Shown piece after piece: positions 43,864 to 52,780 of a DNA stretch of 64,000 nucleotides. How positions within the stretch are numbered: position 1 is the first letter of the stretch; every line of letters begins with the position of its first letter. Made by a program: the position numbers and the translations under genes. This DNA is from Burkholderiales bacterium (lineage in GTDB: Bacteria > Pseudomonadota > Gammaproteobacteria > Burkholderiales > Burkholderiaceae_C), in the NCBI GenBank assembly GCA_947377275.1, contig CANCFV010000003.1:19448-83447 (forward strand). Direction: 5' to 3'. The notes below the pieces were generated by a model. The model was not told the DNA's origin. It saw only the letters and a list, made by a program, of their open reading frames with translations, and ran no database searches.

Positions 43864-46245
43864 TCACCTTTGTTCTGCAGTCACGAATATCGCCGACGTC
43901 CACACCCGCGATTGATCGCGTTGGCGGGCAGTGATGAACAAGGGATGCTCCACGCCGGGCGCCAGTCCCAAGCCGACGAGGTCCACGTCGCCCACCAATT
44001 CGCGCGGCAACGGTTGTTCGGTGATGGGTTCGATGTCCAGGATCAGCTCCGTTCCTGATAGCTCTTCCTGAAACCGCCCACGAGCCAGCAGTTCCGCGCC
44101 ACTGATGCTGACCTCCACCTCCGGCGCGTGCACAAAAGGCTGGCGCTTGAGCGCGCTCCCTACCTTGACGTAGCCATCGATGCGCGCCTTCACCTTGATG
44201 CGCGCATCACGCAAAGCGCCCAGGGTCAGCTCGATGCTGTCGGTATCGCCATGGGTGGCAGTTTTGAAGCGCACCGTGGTGGTGTTTTCACGCCAGGCGG
44301 TTTGCTCTGGATGGTCGAATCCATGCGTGTCCACGGCGCGGATGTTGGTCCCCAGCACTTCGATGCTGCCATCCCAATACGCGCCACGATAGCGGTCTTT
44401 GATCCGTGCGCCACCGACACGGATGCGCACGCGGGTGTCTGACCAACCCAGCTCCTTGTGCAGGTCGCGTTCCCAGATGCATTGGTCACCACGGAAGAGA
44501 CGCACTGACTCCCATCCGGCTTCGCCGAGCAAGTGGTAGGACAGCGGTGTGGCGCCGTCGGTGTCACACACATCGCCCATCCAATGTTTGCCAAGGCGAA
44601 GGGACGCGAAGCTGCGCTCCCCGGTCGTCGCAAAGGTTCGACGAGCCCTCAGCGCTTGACCGACGCCTTGGCGATCAAATCGGGTGGACAGAACGCCTGT
44701 GAGCCCTCCACGCGAGCCAAACACGGCCGTGGCCGGAACACCGCCACCGCAGCGTCCTTGGTGTTCGTCGCTGTTGGCCACCGCACCAACGCGGTAGCCG
44801 CGCGCCAATGCCTCGGCATAGACCCAATGGAACTGCCCCCACGCGGACCCCACCTCCACCAGCCTCTCCAACTGCGGGTGATGCCAATCGAGGTTGCAAC
44901 GCCTGCCGCCAACGTGTGGAATCATCAGGTGGCACTCGGGCGCATCCGCGTAGGCGGCGTACAAGTCATCCACAGGCCAGGTGCCAGGGCGGATGGTGCC
45001 TTGCGTGAACTCGTTCCATTCGAAGCTGCGCATCAGGCGCCCCTGCTCATCGAACGGGAACCGTGGCTTGCCCTCTCCCAGGAACACGATGTTGCGGTCG
45101 CCGCCTGCTGCCGAGTTGCCACACCATTCGGTACCGGGGTAGCAAACGAAACGGCCAGGCTCATTGAGTGAATGAATCAGCTCAACCGCCTTGTTCCAGC
45201 GCGCCTCCGTGATGTTGAAATCGTTGGCCGTGTAGCCCAACACATCCAGGCCCGCTACATCGCGGCCATAGCTGAGGTTGTAGAGGGTGTCGTTGGTGCC
45301 AATCGTGTCGTCGGAGTGGACGTGCAGGTCGGCGTAGAGGGGCCGCAGCTCCGACAGCTCCGACGCATTGACATAGGCTTGGGCCTTGAGGCTCAACTGC
45401 GGATGTCGCACTACGCCGGTCAGGTGCCACTCGCCCGATGCGGGCAAGCGGAGCCCCGGCACGCGTGCCACAGCCCAGCCTTGGGTCAACAGGGCGAACG
45501 GCTGCGTGTGTGATGCCCCTTCTGGCCCGTGGAGCGTCAGCGTGCCTGCGAGGGGCGTGTCCTGGCAGGTGTTGCCCCAGGCATCGTCCAGTCTCACGAT
45601 GGCGTCGAATGACTCGTTCAGCCCGACCAAACGTGGTGCGATCACTTTGAGCGTGGCGGGTGGGCCTGGGACGATGTCCAGCAGGCAATCGCCCGGCACC
45701 TCCGCGAACTTGGAGCTGCCCAAGGGGTCGATGAACATGCGGAAACGGAAGTCCTTCTCGACGAAGCTCTGCACGCGAGTACCGGCACCGCCGTGACGAC
45801 GATCCCCCAGTCGGATGGTGATGCGATCCCCAGGGTTGAGGTAACCGTCCACGACGTCGATCAGCACGGCCTTCTGGAAGGGGCGCTCGTGCCCCTTTTG
45901 GTCGAACCGCACCTTGAGGTGTTGCACCGTGGCCGGGCTCTGACCGGGCACCAGGGGCCCCGCCTGATATTCAGCCGACACGAAGTTGGCAGCGGACGGA
46001 TCCGAGGTTTGGAACAAGGCCCAGTCGGAGTAAAACTTGAAGGCCAGCTTGAGCCAAGCCCCATCGGCCAGGCCCGAGGCGCCCACTTCGTACACCAGGG
46101 TCAGTTCGGTCCACTCACCCGCGACCAATTGCCGTCGCTCACAGGTGAATCGACCCAGGAAGGGCTTGCCTTTGTTCTGCTCATAGAGGCCTTGAGGCGC
46201 GGTGTAGTCGCCAGCCTCGCTGCGGGGATCGAATGCGTTGTTCAT
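43864..46245 (-). CDS. DUF3604-family protein (PHP-like metallohydrolase)
   Basis: 793-residue cytoplasmic protein, last gene of the ABC operon. An N-terminal beta-rich half is followed, at about residue 305, by a PHP/amidohydrolase-like metal site: LYADLHVHSDDTIGT, then YPGTEWCGN, MIPHVGGRRCNLDWHHPQLE and AVANSDEHQGRCGGG. These His and Asp clusters suggest a metal-dependent hydrolase. The C-terminal part (LSYHLLGEAGWESVRLFRGD) is beta-rich. I choose the ATG at 46245; the TTG at 46260 is possible. It starts 19 bases after the permease gene, so the enzyme probably acts on the imported compound. The substrate is unknown. Confidence 0.85.
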   Translation of the reverse strand: MNNAFDPRSEAGDYTAPQGLYEQNKGKPFLGRFTCERRQLVAGEWTELTLVYEVGASGLADGAWLKLAFKFYSDWALFQTSDPSAANFVSAEYQAGPLVPGQSPATVQHLKVRFDQKGHERPFQKAVLIDVVDGYLNPGDRITIRLGDRRHGGAGTRVQSFVEKDFRFRMFIDPLGSSKFAEVPGDCLLDIVPGPPATLKVIAPRLVGLNESFDAIVRLDDAWGNTCQDTPLAGTLTLHGPEGASHTQPFALLTQGWAVARVPGLRLPASGEWHLTGVVRHPQLSLKAQAYVNASELSELRPLYADLHVHSDDTIGTNDTLYNLSYGRDVAGLDVLGYTANDFNITEARWNKAVELIHSLNEPGRFVCYPGTEWCGNSAAGGDRNIVFLGEGKPRFPFDEQGRLMRSFEWNEFTQGTIRPGTWPVDDLYAAYADAPECHLMIPHVGGRRCNLDWHHPQLERLVEVGSAWGQFHWVYAEALARGYRVGAVANSDEHQGRCGGGVPATAVFGSRGGLTGVLSTRFDRQGVGQALRARRTFATTGERSFASLRLGKHWMGDVCDTDGATPLSYHLLGEAGWESVRLFRGDQCIWERDLHKELGWSDTRVRIRVGGARIKDRYRGAYWDGSIEVLGTNIRAVDTHGFDHPEQTAWRENTTTVRFKTATHGDTDSIELTLGALRDARIKVKARIDGYVKVGSALKRQPFVHAPEVEVSISGAELLARGRFQEELSGTELILDIEPITEQPLPRELVGDVDLVGLGLAPGVEHPLFITARQRDQSRVWTSAIFVTAEQR

Positions 46246-46264
46246 AGGTTTTTGAGACAAAGGT

Positions 46265-47056
46265 TCACTGGCCGCGCCAGTGGCTGTAGCGTGATTCCAA
46301 GCGCCTGAAGATCAGGCTTTCCGTCAGCCAGGCGATCATTCCGATCAAAGAGATGCCCAGCAGCACCTGGCTGCTGTTGCCGATTTGCCCGCCGGTGGAC
46401 ACCATCCACCCGATGCCCTTGGAGGCGCCGATCATTTCGGCAGCAACCAGCGCACGCCAGGCCTGACTGAAGCCGATGCGCAGGGCAGCCGTGATGAAGG
46501 GCAGGCAGGCCGGCAAGTAGACGTGGCGCAAGAGCTGCTGTCGCGTTGCGCCCAGCGTTCGTGCTGCGCGCACCTCACCGCCCTGGATGGACTGCACGCC
46601 CTCCTGGATGGTGATGGCCATGGGAAACACAGCGGCCATCACGATCACGGCCAGCATGGAGGCATCGCCCAGCCCCAGAAAAAGGATGATCAGTGGCGTC
46701 CACGCGATGGGAGGGATCGACATGAACAGGCTGTTGACAGGGCCCATGAACACCCGAAACCCCTTTGACAGGCCCATGGTGGTACCCAGCGCCACAGCCA
46801 TCACAGCAGCCAGACCAAAGCCCACCAGCTCACGCAGCAAGCTGGCGCCAAGATGCTTCGGTAGGCTGCCGTCCTGCCACCAACGAATGCCCTCGCGAAG
46901 CACCTCCCAGGGCTGAGGCAGCACGTACGAGGGCATCCTGGCCGCTAGCATCATCCAGACCAGCAAGATCAAGGGCAATGATGCCCAAGCCAGGATGCTG
47001 CGGGATCTGACGCGCATGGATGAGCGCGGGCTCACCAACTTGTTCAATGCCACCAC
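46265..47056 (-). CDS. ABC transporter permease, SsuC/TauC type
   Basis: About 263-residue inner-membrane permease with six helices. The EAA loop that contacts the ATPase is seen in EVRAARTLGATRQQLLRHVY followed by LPACLPFITAALRIG. It belongs to the sulfonate/nitrate/taurine permease group. The start is taken as GTG 47056, three bases past the end of the binding-protein gene and preceded by GAGG in that gene's end; a longer frame from 47092 overlapping the neighbour is less likely. Confidence 0.9.
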   Translation of the reverse strand: MVALNKLVSPRSSMRVRSRSILAWASLPLILLVWMMLAARMPSYVLPQPWEVLREGIRWWQDGSLPKHLGASLLRELVGFGLAAVMAVALGTTMGLSKGFRVFMGPVNSLFMSIPPIAWTPLIILFLGLGDASMLAVIVMAAVFPMAITIQEGVQSIQGGEVRAARTLGATRQQLLRHVYLPACLPFITAALRIGFSQAWRALVAAEMIGASKGIGWMVSTGGQIGNSSQVLLGISLIGMIAWLTESLIFRRLESRYSHWRGQ

Positions 47057-47058
47057 GC

Positions 47059-48075
47059 TCACCTCGCCAACCCGGCATTGGCCTTCTGCCAATAGCCTTG
47101 GTCCACCAGTTGCTCAACCTTCAATGGCTGAGCGATGAAGCCGAGCGCCAATGAGTAGTCCATCAGGCGCTGGATGAAGCGCAGATCCGAGGCTTCCAGC
47201 TGGTCGGCCCAGCCCAGTCGCTTGCGTGCTTCTTGCACGATGGACTCCGGTGCAATCGTCTTGCCATCAGACGCCTGAACAGACTCAAGCTTGAAAGCCT
47301 GGGCAATGATCTGATTGCTCTCGGCGGGTTGCTGCTTGAGGAAGGCGATCGCTTTGTGGTGCGCGCGAAGCAGCTTGACCACATCGCCGCCACGCTCCTT
47401 GAGAGTGGCCGTGGGTGCCATCACGACGTACCAGGGGTACTGCGGCAGCGCCTGGTTCAGGTCCAGCACCAAGCGAGTGTTGCCGCGCAGCAGGGCCTGC
47501 GACACAAAAGGCTCCCACAAAAAAGCAGCGTCGGCCACATTCCGATCCAGTGCCGCATTCATGTTGGCAGGTGGCATGGGCAGGATGCTGAGGTCCTGCT
47601 CGGGATCCAGCTTCGCTTGATCCTTGAGCACGAAGCCGCGCAACAGCACGTCCATCCCGCTGCCTTTGGCCACCGAAGCCAGGCGTTGCCCCCGCAAATC
47701 AGCGACCGTTCTGATCGGGCCCGCAGCACGGCTGATGACGGCGGCCTGGCCGAAGTTGACCTTGGCCAGGATGCGTGCGTCTAGTCCCCGTGAGAACCAT
47801 TGGTAGACGGGCGGTGCGCCGACATAGGCCACGTCCAGCTCGCCAGCAGCCAAGGCCTGCTGGAGCACGGGCCCATCTCCAAAAGATTTGAGCTCGACGT
47901 TCAGGCCTTCCTCTGCGAAGAACCGCTTTTGCTCGGCGATGACCGCAGGCGCGTTGGCCATGGCAAACACCCAGCCGACGCGCAATGGCTTGACCTGGGC
48001 CAACGCGGACGCTGCCTGGAACATGGAGACTGCGGCGAGCGCGAGAGTCAAAAGGGTTTGTCGACGGTATGTCAT
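47059..48075 (-). CDS. ABC transporter substrate-binding protein, SsuA/TauA (NMT1) type
   Basis: 338-residue periplasmic binding protein. Signal peptide MTYRRQTLLTLALAAVSMFQ with cleavage after ASALAQ. The mature protein opens KPLRVGWVFAMANAPAVIAE and shows ELDVAYVGAPPVYQWFS, the ligand-pocket loop of aliphatic sulfonate and related binding proteins. It overlaps the ATPase gene by four bases at its start and is nearly contiguous with the permease gene. The ligand could be a sulfonate, taurine, an aromatic ester or a thiamine precursor; no assignment is possible by eye. Confidence 0.92.
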   Translation of the reverse strand: MTYRRQTLLTLALAAVSMFQAASALAQVKPLRVGWVFAMANAPAVIAEQKRFFAEEGLNVELKSFGDGPVLQQALAAGELDVAYVGAPPVYQWFSRGLDARILAKVNFGQAAVISRAAGPIRTVADLRGQRLASVAKGSGMDVLLRGFVLKDQAKLDPEQDLSILPMPPANMNAALDRNVADAAFLWEPFVSQALLRGNTRLVLDLNQALPQYPWYVVMAPTATLKERGGDVVKLLRAHHKAIAFLKQQPAESNQIIAQAFKLESVQASDGKTIAPESIVQEARKRLGWADQLEASDLRFIQRLMDYSLALGFIAQPLKVEQLVDQGYWQKANAGLAR

Positions 48076-48905
48076 GCGTGGCTCTTGGTGACGTGGTCAA
48101 TGCGATCAAGCAATTGATCGCGGTACTCGAGAAAGCGTGGCTGCCGAATGGTCTGCAGCACTCGCCGTGGCCGAGGCAAATCGATGCGCAACTCGCTGTC
48201 GATGCCATGAGGCGTGCGGCCCAGGACAACCACACGGTCGGCCAGGAAAATGGCCTCGTCGATGTCATGGGTCACAAAGACCACGGTTTGCCCAAGCTCA
48301 GCCCACAAGCGCAGCAGCTCTTCGTTCATGTGCCGGCGGCTCATGGCGTCCAGTGCTGCAAAAGGCTCGTCGGCAAGCAACAGTGCAGGCTCAGGAGCCA
48401 AAGCCCTTGCCAGCGAGACGCGCTGGCGCATGCCGCCCGACAACTGATGAGGCCACTTGTGTGCGGCGTCTTGCAAACCCACCAACTGCAGGTAATGCAT
48501 CGCCTTGGTGACTTGATCGTGCGGAGAAAGCGTGCCCGCCATCTTCAGCCCGAATCGCACGTTGTCGAGTGCATTCAGCCACGGGAACAATTGGGGCGAC
48601 TGGAACACATAGCCCAACTCAGGCATCTCTGGATAGACCTCATGTGCATTGACACGCACCGAGCCTCGGTCAGGCGACAGGAAGCCCGACAGAAGGTTAA
48701 GCAGCGTTGATTTGCCACATCCTGAAGGCCCCAATAGCGCCACAAACTCACCGGGCGCGGCAGCGAAGTTCAAGCCTCGGAACACAGCCTGCCCGTCGGG
48801 ATGGGAGAAGTCGATGTCCGCCATGTTCAGCGAGGCGGGCGGACGCACGATTGGCGCTTGCGGCTGCGAAGCGTTCTGCGAGTGCTGGGGTAGTGTGTGC
48901 AACAT
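48072..48905 (-). CDS. ABC transporter ATPase, SsuB/TauB type
   Basis: 277-residue ATPase. Walker A GPSGCGKSTLLN, Q-loop FQSPQLFPW, signature LSGGMRQRVSLARAL, Walker B LLLADEPFAALD and the switch histidine in FVTHDIDEA are all normal. First gene of the operon, divergent from the GntR regulator. The ATG at 48905 adds a 27-residue non-conserved leader before MADIDFSHPDG (ATG 48824), so the real start could be the latter. Operon order is ATPase, binding protein, permease, DUF3604. Confidence 0.93.
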   Translation of the reverse strand: MLHTLPQHSQNASQPQAPIVRPPASLNMADIDFSHPDGQAVFRGLNFAAAPGEFVALLGPSGCGKSTLLNLLSGFLSPDRGSVRVNAHEVYPEMPELGYVFQSPQLFPWLNALDNVRFGLKMAGTLSPHDQVTKAMHYLQLVGLQDAAHKWPHQLSGGMRQRVSLARALAPEPALLLADEPFAALDAMSRRHMNEELLRLWAELGQTVVFVTHDIDEAIFLADRVVVLGRTPHGIDSELRIDLPRPRRVLQTIRQPRFLEYRDQLLDRIDHVTKSHA

Positions 48906-48948
48906 GGTGAAGTTCGGGCGTCAAGGACTTGCATCAGTCCTTCACCAT
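48904..48948 (-). promoter_or_regulatory. Stem-loop enclosing the start codon of the ABC operon
   Basis: ATGGTGAAG at 48904-48912 is the exact inverted repeat of CTTCACCAT at 48940-48948, with a second small dyad (GGACT/AGTCC) inside. In the transcript the first arm holds part of the ATPase ATG at 48905, so folding would hinder initiation there. If the true start is 48824 the hairpin lies just ahead in the leader. Confidence 0.4.
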
Positions 48949-48953
48949 TGGAT

Positions 48954-48990
48954 AATACGTATTAATACAAGTTGGCGATATAACAATATC
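48954..48990. promoter_or_regulatory. Cluster of dyads between ABC operon and GntR gene
   Basis: Overlapping 10-base palindromes AATACGTATT (48954-48963) and GTATTAATAC (48959-48968), then GATAT-AACA-ATATC (48977-48990). AT-rich dyads are typical of GntR/HutC-type operators, and the spot lies 11-47 bases before the GntR start, so autoregulation and control of the transporter are likely. Confidence 0.55.
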
Positions 48991-49000
48991 AGATGAACAT

Positions 49001-49753
49001 ATGAGCAAACCCGCAACCCGATCGCCCCGCACACCGCTGTCTCGAGAGAACGCCACGTCGCTGTACGAGCAGATTGCAAGGCGGCTGATGGAAGAGATGG
49101 AGGCGGGCATGTTTGAACCGACGGGGCGCCTTCCCTCTGAATTGGAAATCGGTGAGCGCTTTGGCGTCAGCCGCGTGACCGTGCGTCTCGCGCTGGACAA
49201 GCTGGTCAAGGAAGGCACGGTGGTGCGCAAGCAGGGAAAAGGCAGCTATGTTGCAGGCCGCCAGGTGCGCCACGGCCTGGACACGCTGCGCAGCTTCCAT
49301 GAGTCACTCAAACTGCAAGGCCTCAAAGCCTCGATGCAGTTGCTGGAAAAAAGAGTGGTGGTGTTGCCTGAGGACATGCGCCAGCGCTTCGCGCCAGCGG
49401 CCAAAGGATTGTTTCTGCAGCGACTGCACCTGGTCGATGGCGAGCCTGTCGCCCTGGGTGAGAGCTACCTGCCATACAAGCTTCACACATATGCTTGGAG
49501 CGAGGTGGAGCAGCGCCCGGCCTACAGCTTGTTGGTCGACAAGATGGGCGAGGGCCCAAGCCGCGCAGACATCGCCATTCGCGCCCTGGCAGCCGATGAA
49601 CGCATGGCCAAAGCGCTGAAGACCTCAGTCGGCGAGGCCTTGCTGGTGATGCGTCGCACCTCCTACTTCGTATCTGGCGAATGCTGTGACCACTCTCACT
49701 TCTATGTTCGGCCGGAAAGTTACGAATTTGTGATGAGCAGCACCTTCAGGTGA
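49001..49753 (+). CDS. GntR-family regulator, HutC/UTRA subfamily
   Basis: 250-residue transcription factor. Winged helix at the N-terminus (LYEQIARRLMEEMEAGMFEP, LPSELEIGERFGVSRVTVRL) followed by a UTRA ligand-binding domain (LFLQRLHLVDGEPVALGESY and the end ECCDHSHFYVRPESYEF). The domain senses small metabolites in relatives such as HutC. It is divergent from the ABC/DUF3604 operon with a dyad-rich 95-base space, so it probably represses it until the imported compound or a product binds. Confidence 0.93.
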   Translation: MSKPATRSPRTPLSRENATSLYEQIARRLMEEMEAGMFEPTGRLPSELEIGERFGVSRVTVRLALDKLVKEGTVVRKQGKGSYVAGRQVRHGLDTLRSFHESLKLQGLKASMQLLEKRVVVLPEDMRQRFAPAAKGLFLQRLHLVDGEPVALGESYLPYKLHTYAWSEVEQRPAYSLLVDKMGEGPSRADIAIRALAADERMAKALKTSVGEALLVMRRTSYFVSGECCDHSHFYVRPESYEFVMSSTFR

Positions 49754-50003
49754 CCTGCTGTTTCAATGCCCACAAGCGAACCTAGGCAACGGGTCGGGTG
49801 CGTCAGTTCGGTGGACTAGAGGCAGCCATTGGACTGGCCGAATCAGAGTTGGCTAACCACCGATGGTGGTGATGTTGGACAAACCCGGTTCCGCTCTGGC
49901 GATGATTGCAGTCGAAATAGAGACGCGGTGACACGCTCGTCCCGGCAATAACCCAGGGCTAATTGCGCCTGGCAGGGCGTGATGCTGACTCGACGGCGAA
50001 CCC

Positions 50004-50222
50004 TCAGGTGGCGCCGGGTTCAGCTGAAAACTTGAACACCGAGACAGCTCCGACCAGACGCTGCGCCTGTTCCCTGAGGCTTTCCGCCGCTGCAGCGCTT
50101 TCCTCGACGAGGGCAGCGTTTTGCTGAGTGACCTGTTCCATCTGTGTGACCGCCTGACCAACCTGGGAAACGCCGGAACTCTGCTCCACGCCCGCAGCGC
50201 TGATCTCAGCGAGGATGTCGCC
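50004..50222 (-). pseudogene. Methyl-accepting chemotaxis protein, C-terminal tail only
   Basis: About 72 residues match the end of a chemoreceptor signalling domain: EISAAGVEQSSGVSQVGQAV, then [20 protein letters not shown] and AVSVFKFSAEP. The homology stops at about 50220, next to the LysR stop at 50227, and the remaining ~450 residues (ligand domain, helices, HAMP, hairpin tip) are absent. It differs from the intact receptor at 55151, so it is not a duplicate of it. The junction suggests replacement or insertion of the LysR-oxidoreductase block. Confidence 0.85.
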
Positions 50223-50226
50223 CTCT

Positions 50227-51162
50227 TCAGGGTTCCGTTTTTGCTGGCTGGAGTTCAGCAAAGCGCCCAGCGACGAAGTCCACCAGCGCGCGAACGCGAT
50301 TGGGGACGAAGCGCCCGCTAGGTAAGAGAGCATGCAACGGATAAGGATCTGTCTCCCATTCGGTCAGTAGCCGCACCAGCTTGCCGCTTTGCAGATCACG
50401 CCGTTGTTCGATCTCCGTCTTGAAGATGATTCCGGCTCCCGAAACTGCCCATTCGCGGGCCAGCGAGGCGTCATCCAAGACCCGGTCGCCACTGACCCTT
50501 ACCGTGGTCCATTGGCCGTTCTGACCGAAGCGCCACGAGCTGAACGTGCGCCCGCCGCGAATGAATGAGATGCAGTTGTGGTCCACCAAGTCTGTTGGCG
50601 TACGCGGCGTGCCGCGACGACTCAAATAGTCGGGAGAAGCGCTGAGGACGGGGTGCGCAAGCAAAAGTGGACGGGCCACGAGACGAGAGTCGCTCAACTC
50701 GCCGTACCGAATCGCCAGGTCCACCTCGTCTCGCAGCACGTCGAGCACGCGGTCGCCAACATTGAGCGCCAGTTTCACCCCGGGATGAAGGTGCAAAAAC
50801 TCATCAAACATCGGCAGCAGCACGGTCCGGGCAAGGTCCGACGGTGCCGACACACGAACGGTACCCACCAGTGCGCCGCGTTCGGCATCGAGCTGGGATT
50901 CCCCCTCTGCAAGCAGCTCGAACGCGCGCTGGGCGTACTCCAGAAGAATTTGACCTGGTGGCGTCAGCCGCATTGCACGCGTGGAGCGCTCAAAGAGCCG
51001 CGTACCCAGCTGAGTCTCTAACCGCTTGAGCGTTGCGCTGGCCGCCGCTGGCGTGATACCAAGTGCCCGTGCAGCTGCAGTCAACGACCCTCCGCTGACC
51101 GTATGCAGTAGCACCTGCAGGTCACTCACATTTTCAATTCTGGTTTGAAAGTGAAACATCAC
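50227..51162 (-). CDS. LysR-type regulator
   Basis: 311-residue LysR protein with HTH around LQVLLHTVSGGSLTAAARAL and AASATLKRLETQLGTRLFER, and the CrgA-like binding domain. It is divergent from the oxidoreductase/GlcG operon, 81 bases apart, and is the likely regulator. Its 3' end abuts a chemoreceptor remnant. The double methionine at the start makes 51162 or 51159 equally plausible. Confidence 0.92.
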   Translation of the reverse strand: MMFHFQTRIENVSDLQVLLHTVSGGSLTAAARALGITPAAASATLKRLETQLGTRLFERSTRAMRLTPPGQILLEYAQRAFELLAEGESQLDAERGALVGTVRVSAPSDLARTVLLPMFDEFLHLHPGVKLALNVGDRVLDVLRDEVDLAIRYGELSDSRLVARPLLLAHPVLSASPDYLSRRGTPRTPTDLVDHNCISFIRGGRTFSSWRFGQNGQWTTVRVSGDRVLDDASLAREWAVSGAGIIFKTEIEQRRDLQSGKLVRLLTEWETDPYPLHALLPSGRFVPNRVRALVDFVAGRFAELQPAKTEP

Positions 51163-51243
51163 AAGGCCATCTTATCAAATCGGAAAACGATACCTACATT
51201 ACCTTTCATCGCCATCACTCAAACCCTAAAAGGAAAAATTTCC

Positions 51244-52254
51244 ATGAAAGCTGTTGGTTATCACAAGAATTTGCCCATCAACGCGCCCAAGGCACTTGAG
51301 GACGTAGACCTGCCTGCGCCGGTGCCTGGTGCACGTGATCTGCTGGTGCGCGTGCACACGGTTTCGGTTAATCCGGTAGATACCAAGGTGCGTGCCGGTA
51401 GCGCGCCGGCCGCTGGCGAAGTCAAGGTGCTCGGCTGGGACGCGGTTGGCGTGGTCGAGGCCGTCGGCGCACAGGCCCTCGGCTTTGCGGTCGGTGACCG
51501 CGTCTGGTACGCCGGCTCGATCAGACGCCCGGGCACCAACAGCGAGCTGCATGCGGTGGACGCGCGCATCGTCTCCAAGGCGCCCAAATCGCTTTCGGAT
51601 GCGCAAGCTGCGGCACTGCCGCTGACGGCCATCACGGCGTGGGAGCTGCTGTTCGATCGGCTGCGCATTGCCCAAGGCGGTGGCGAAGGCCAGACGCTGA
51701 TGGTCGTGGGAGGCGCAGGCGGCGTGGGCTCGATCCTGATCCAGCTGGCCCGACAGCTGACCAAGCTGCGCGTGATCGCCACGGCGTCGCGTCGGGAGTC
51801 GCGGGAATGGTGCCTGGAGCTGGGCGCGCATGCGGTCATCGATCACTCCAAGCCGCTGTCGCAGGCGCTGCGCTCGGCCGGCATCGAGCAAGTCGACTAC
51901 GTGGCCTCGCTCACGCAGACCGGCACGCACTACCAAGAGATCATCCAAAGCCTGAAGCCGCAGGGTGCGCTGGCCGTCATCGACGACATGGAAGGGCTGG
52001 ATCCGATCGCGCTCAAGAGCAAGTCGCTGTCGCTGCACTGGGAGCTGATGTTCACGCGCTCGATGTTCGAGACGCCTGACATGCAAGAGCAGGGTGTTCT
52101 GCTGGGGCGCGTGGCTGACCTCGTCGATTCCGGCCACGTCAAGACAACCGCCAACGCAGCCTACGGCCGCATCAACGCGGAAAACCTGACCCGCGCGCAT
52201 GCGCTGATCGAAAGCGGCAAGGCCGTGGGCAAGATCGTGCTCGAAGGCTTCTGA
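51244..52254 (+). CDS. Zinc-type alcohol dehydrogenase-like / quinone oxidoreductase
   Basis: 336-residue MDR-superfamily NADPH oxidoreductase of the QOR type. GroES-like N-terminal domain (VHTVSVNPVDTKVRAG, LGWDAVGVVEAVG) and Rossmann domain with VVGGAGGVGSILIQLAR; the catalytic- and structural-zinc cysteines are absent. AAGGA lies upstream of ATG 51244. Often annotated zinc-binding despite lacking zinc. It forms an operon with the GlcG-family gene (82 bases) under the divergent LysR gene. Confidence 0.92.
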   Translation: MKAVGYHKNLPINAPKALEDVDLPAPVPGARDLLVRVHTVSVNPVDTKVRAGSAPAAGEVKVLGWDAVGVVEAVGAQALGFAVGDRVWYAGSIRRPGTNSELHAVDARIVSKAPKSLSDAQAAALPLTAITAWELLFDRLRIAQGGGEGQTLMVVGGAGGVGSILIQLARQLTKLRVIATASRRESREWCLELGAHAVIDHSKPLSQALRSAGIEQVDYVASLTQTGTHYQEIIQSLKPQGALAVIDDMEGLDPIALKSKSLSLHWELMFTRSMFETPDMQEQGVLLGRVADLVDSGHVKTTANAAYGRINAENLTRAHALIESGKAVGKIVLEGF

Positions 52255-52336
52255 TTTCGGGCGCACCTCAGACAAGCACCAGGTTCACAACTTCAATTTT
52301 GCCCCCTCCTTTAATTTCATCTCAAGGAAAATCATC

Positions 52337-52780
52337 ATGGCTCAAAGCAACGCTAGCCAAGTCCAAACCAAGACTTCCATCACGCGCGACAGCGCGCTGG
52401 CGTTGGCCGTCGCTGCGCGCGACGCCGCCACCAAGATCAGCCTGAATCTGGCCATTGCCGTCACCGACGACGGCGGCCACTTGATCGCCTTCGAGCGCGC
52501 CGACGCCACGCCGTTTCTGGCCGCCGAAGTGGCCGTGAACAAAGCTTGGACTGCTGCCTCCTTCGGTCTGGACACGATGATCTGGAACCAGGTCGTCGCT
52601 CAGCCGGCCACGGCTCCGCTGGCCAACCATCCGCGCGTCATGCCGGTGGGCGGCGGTGTTCCCATCGTGGTGGGCGGTCGTGTGGTCGGTGGCATCGGCA
52701 TCTCTGGTGGCAACGCCCAGCAAGACCACGACGTTGCTGTCGCTGCTCTCAAGGCCGCCGGCTTCGAGGTCGCCAAGTGA
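52337..52780 (+). CDS. GlcG/HbpS-family haem-binding-type protein
   Basis: 147-residue protein of the GlcG/HbpS fold. Landmarks are NLAIAVTDDGGHLIAFERAD, AVNKAWTAASFGLDT and VGGGVPIVVGGRVVGGIGIS near the end. No signal peptide is evident. The upstream AAGGA suggests efficient translation. The family includes haem-binding sensors and proteins beside glycolate or aromatic oxidation genes; the role here is not known. The stop codon overlaps a GTG that begins a Tat-signal stub. Confidence 0.9.
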   Translation: MAQSNASQVQTKTSITRDSALALAVAARDAATKISLNLAIAVTDDGGHLIAFERADATPFLAAEVAVNKAWTAASFGLDTMIWNQVVAQPATAPLANHPRVMPVGGGVPIVVGGRVVGGIGISGGNAQQDHDVAVAALKAAGFEVAK

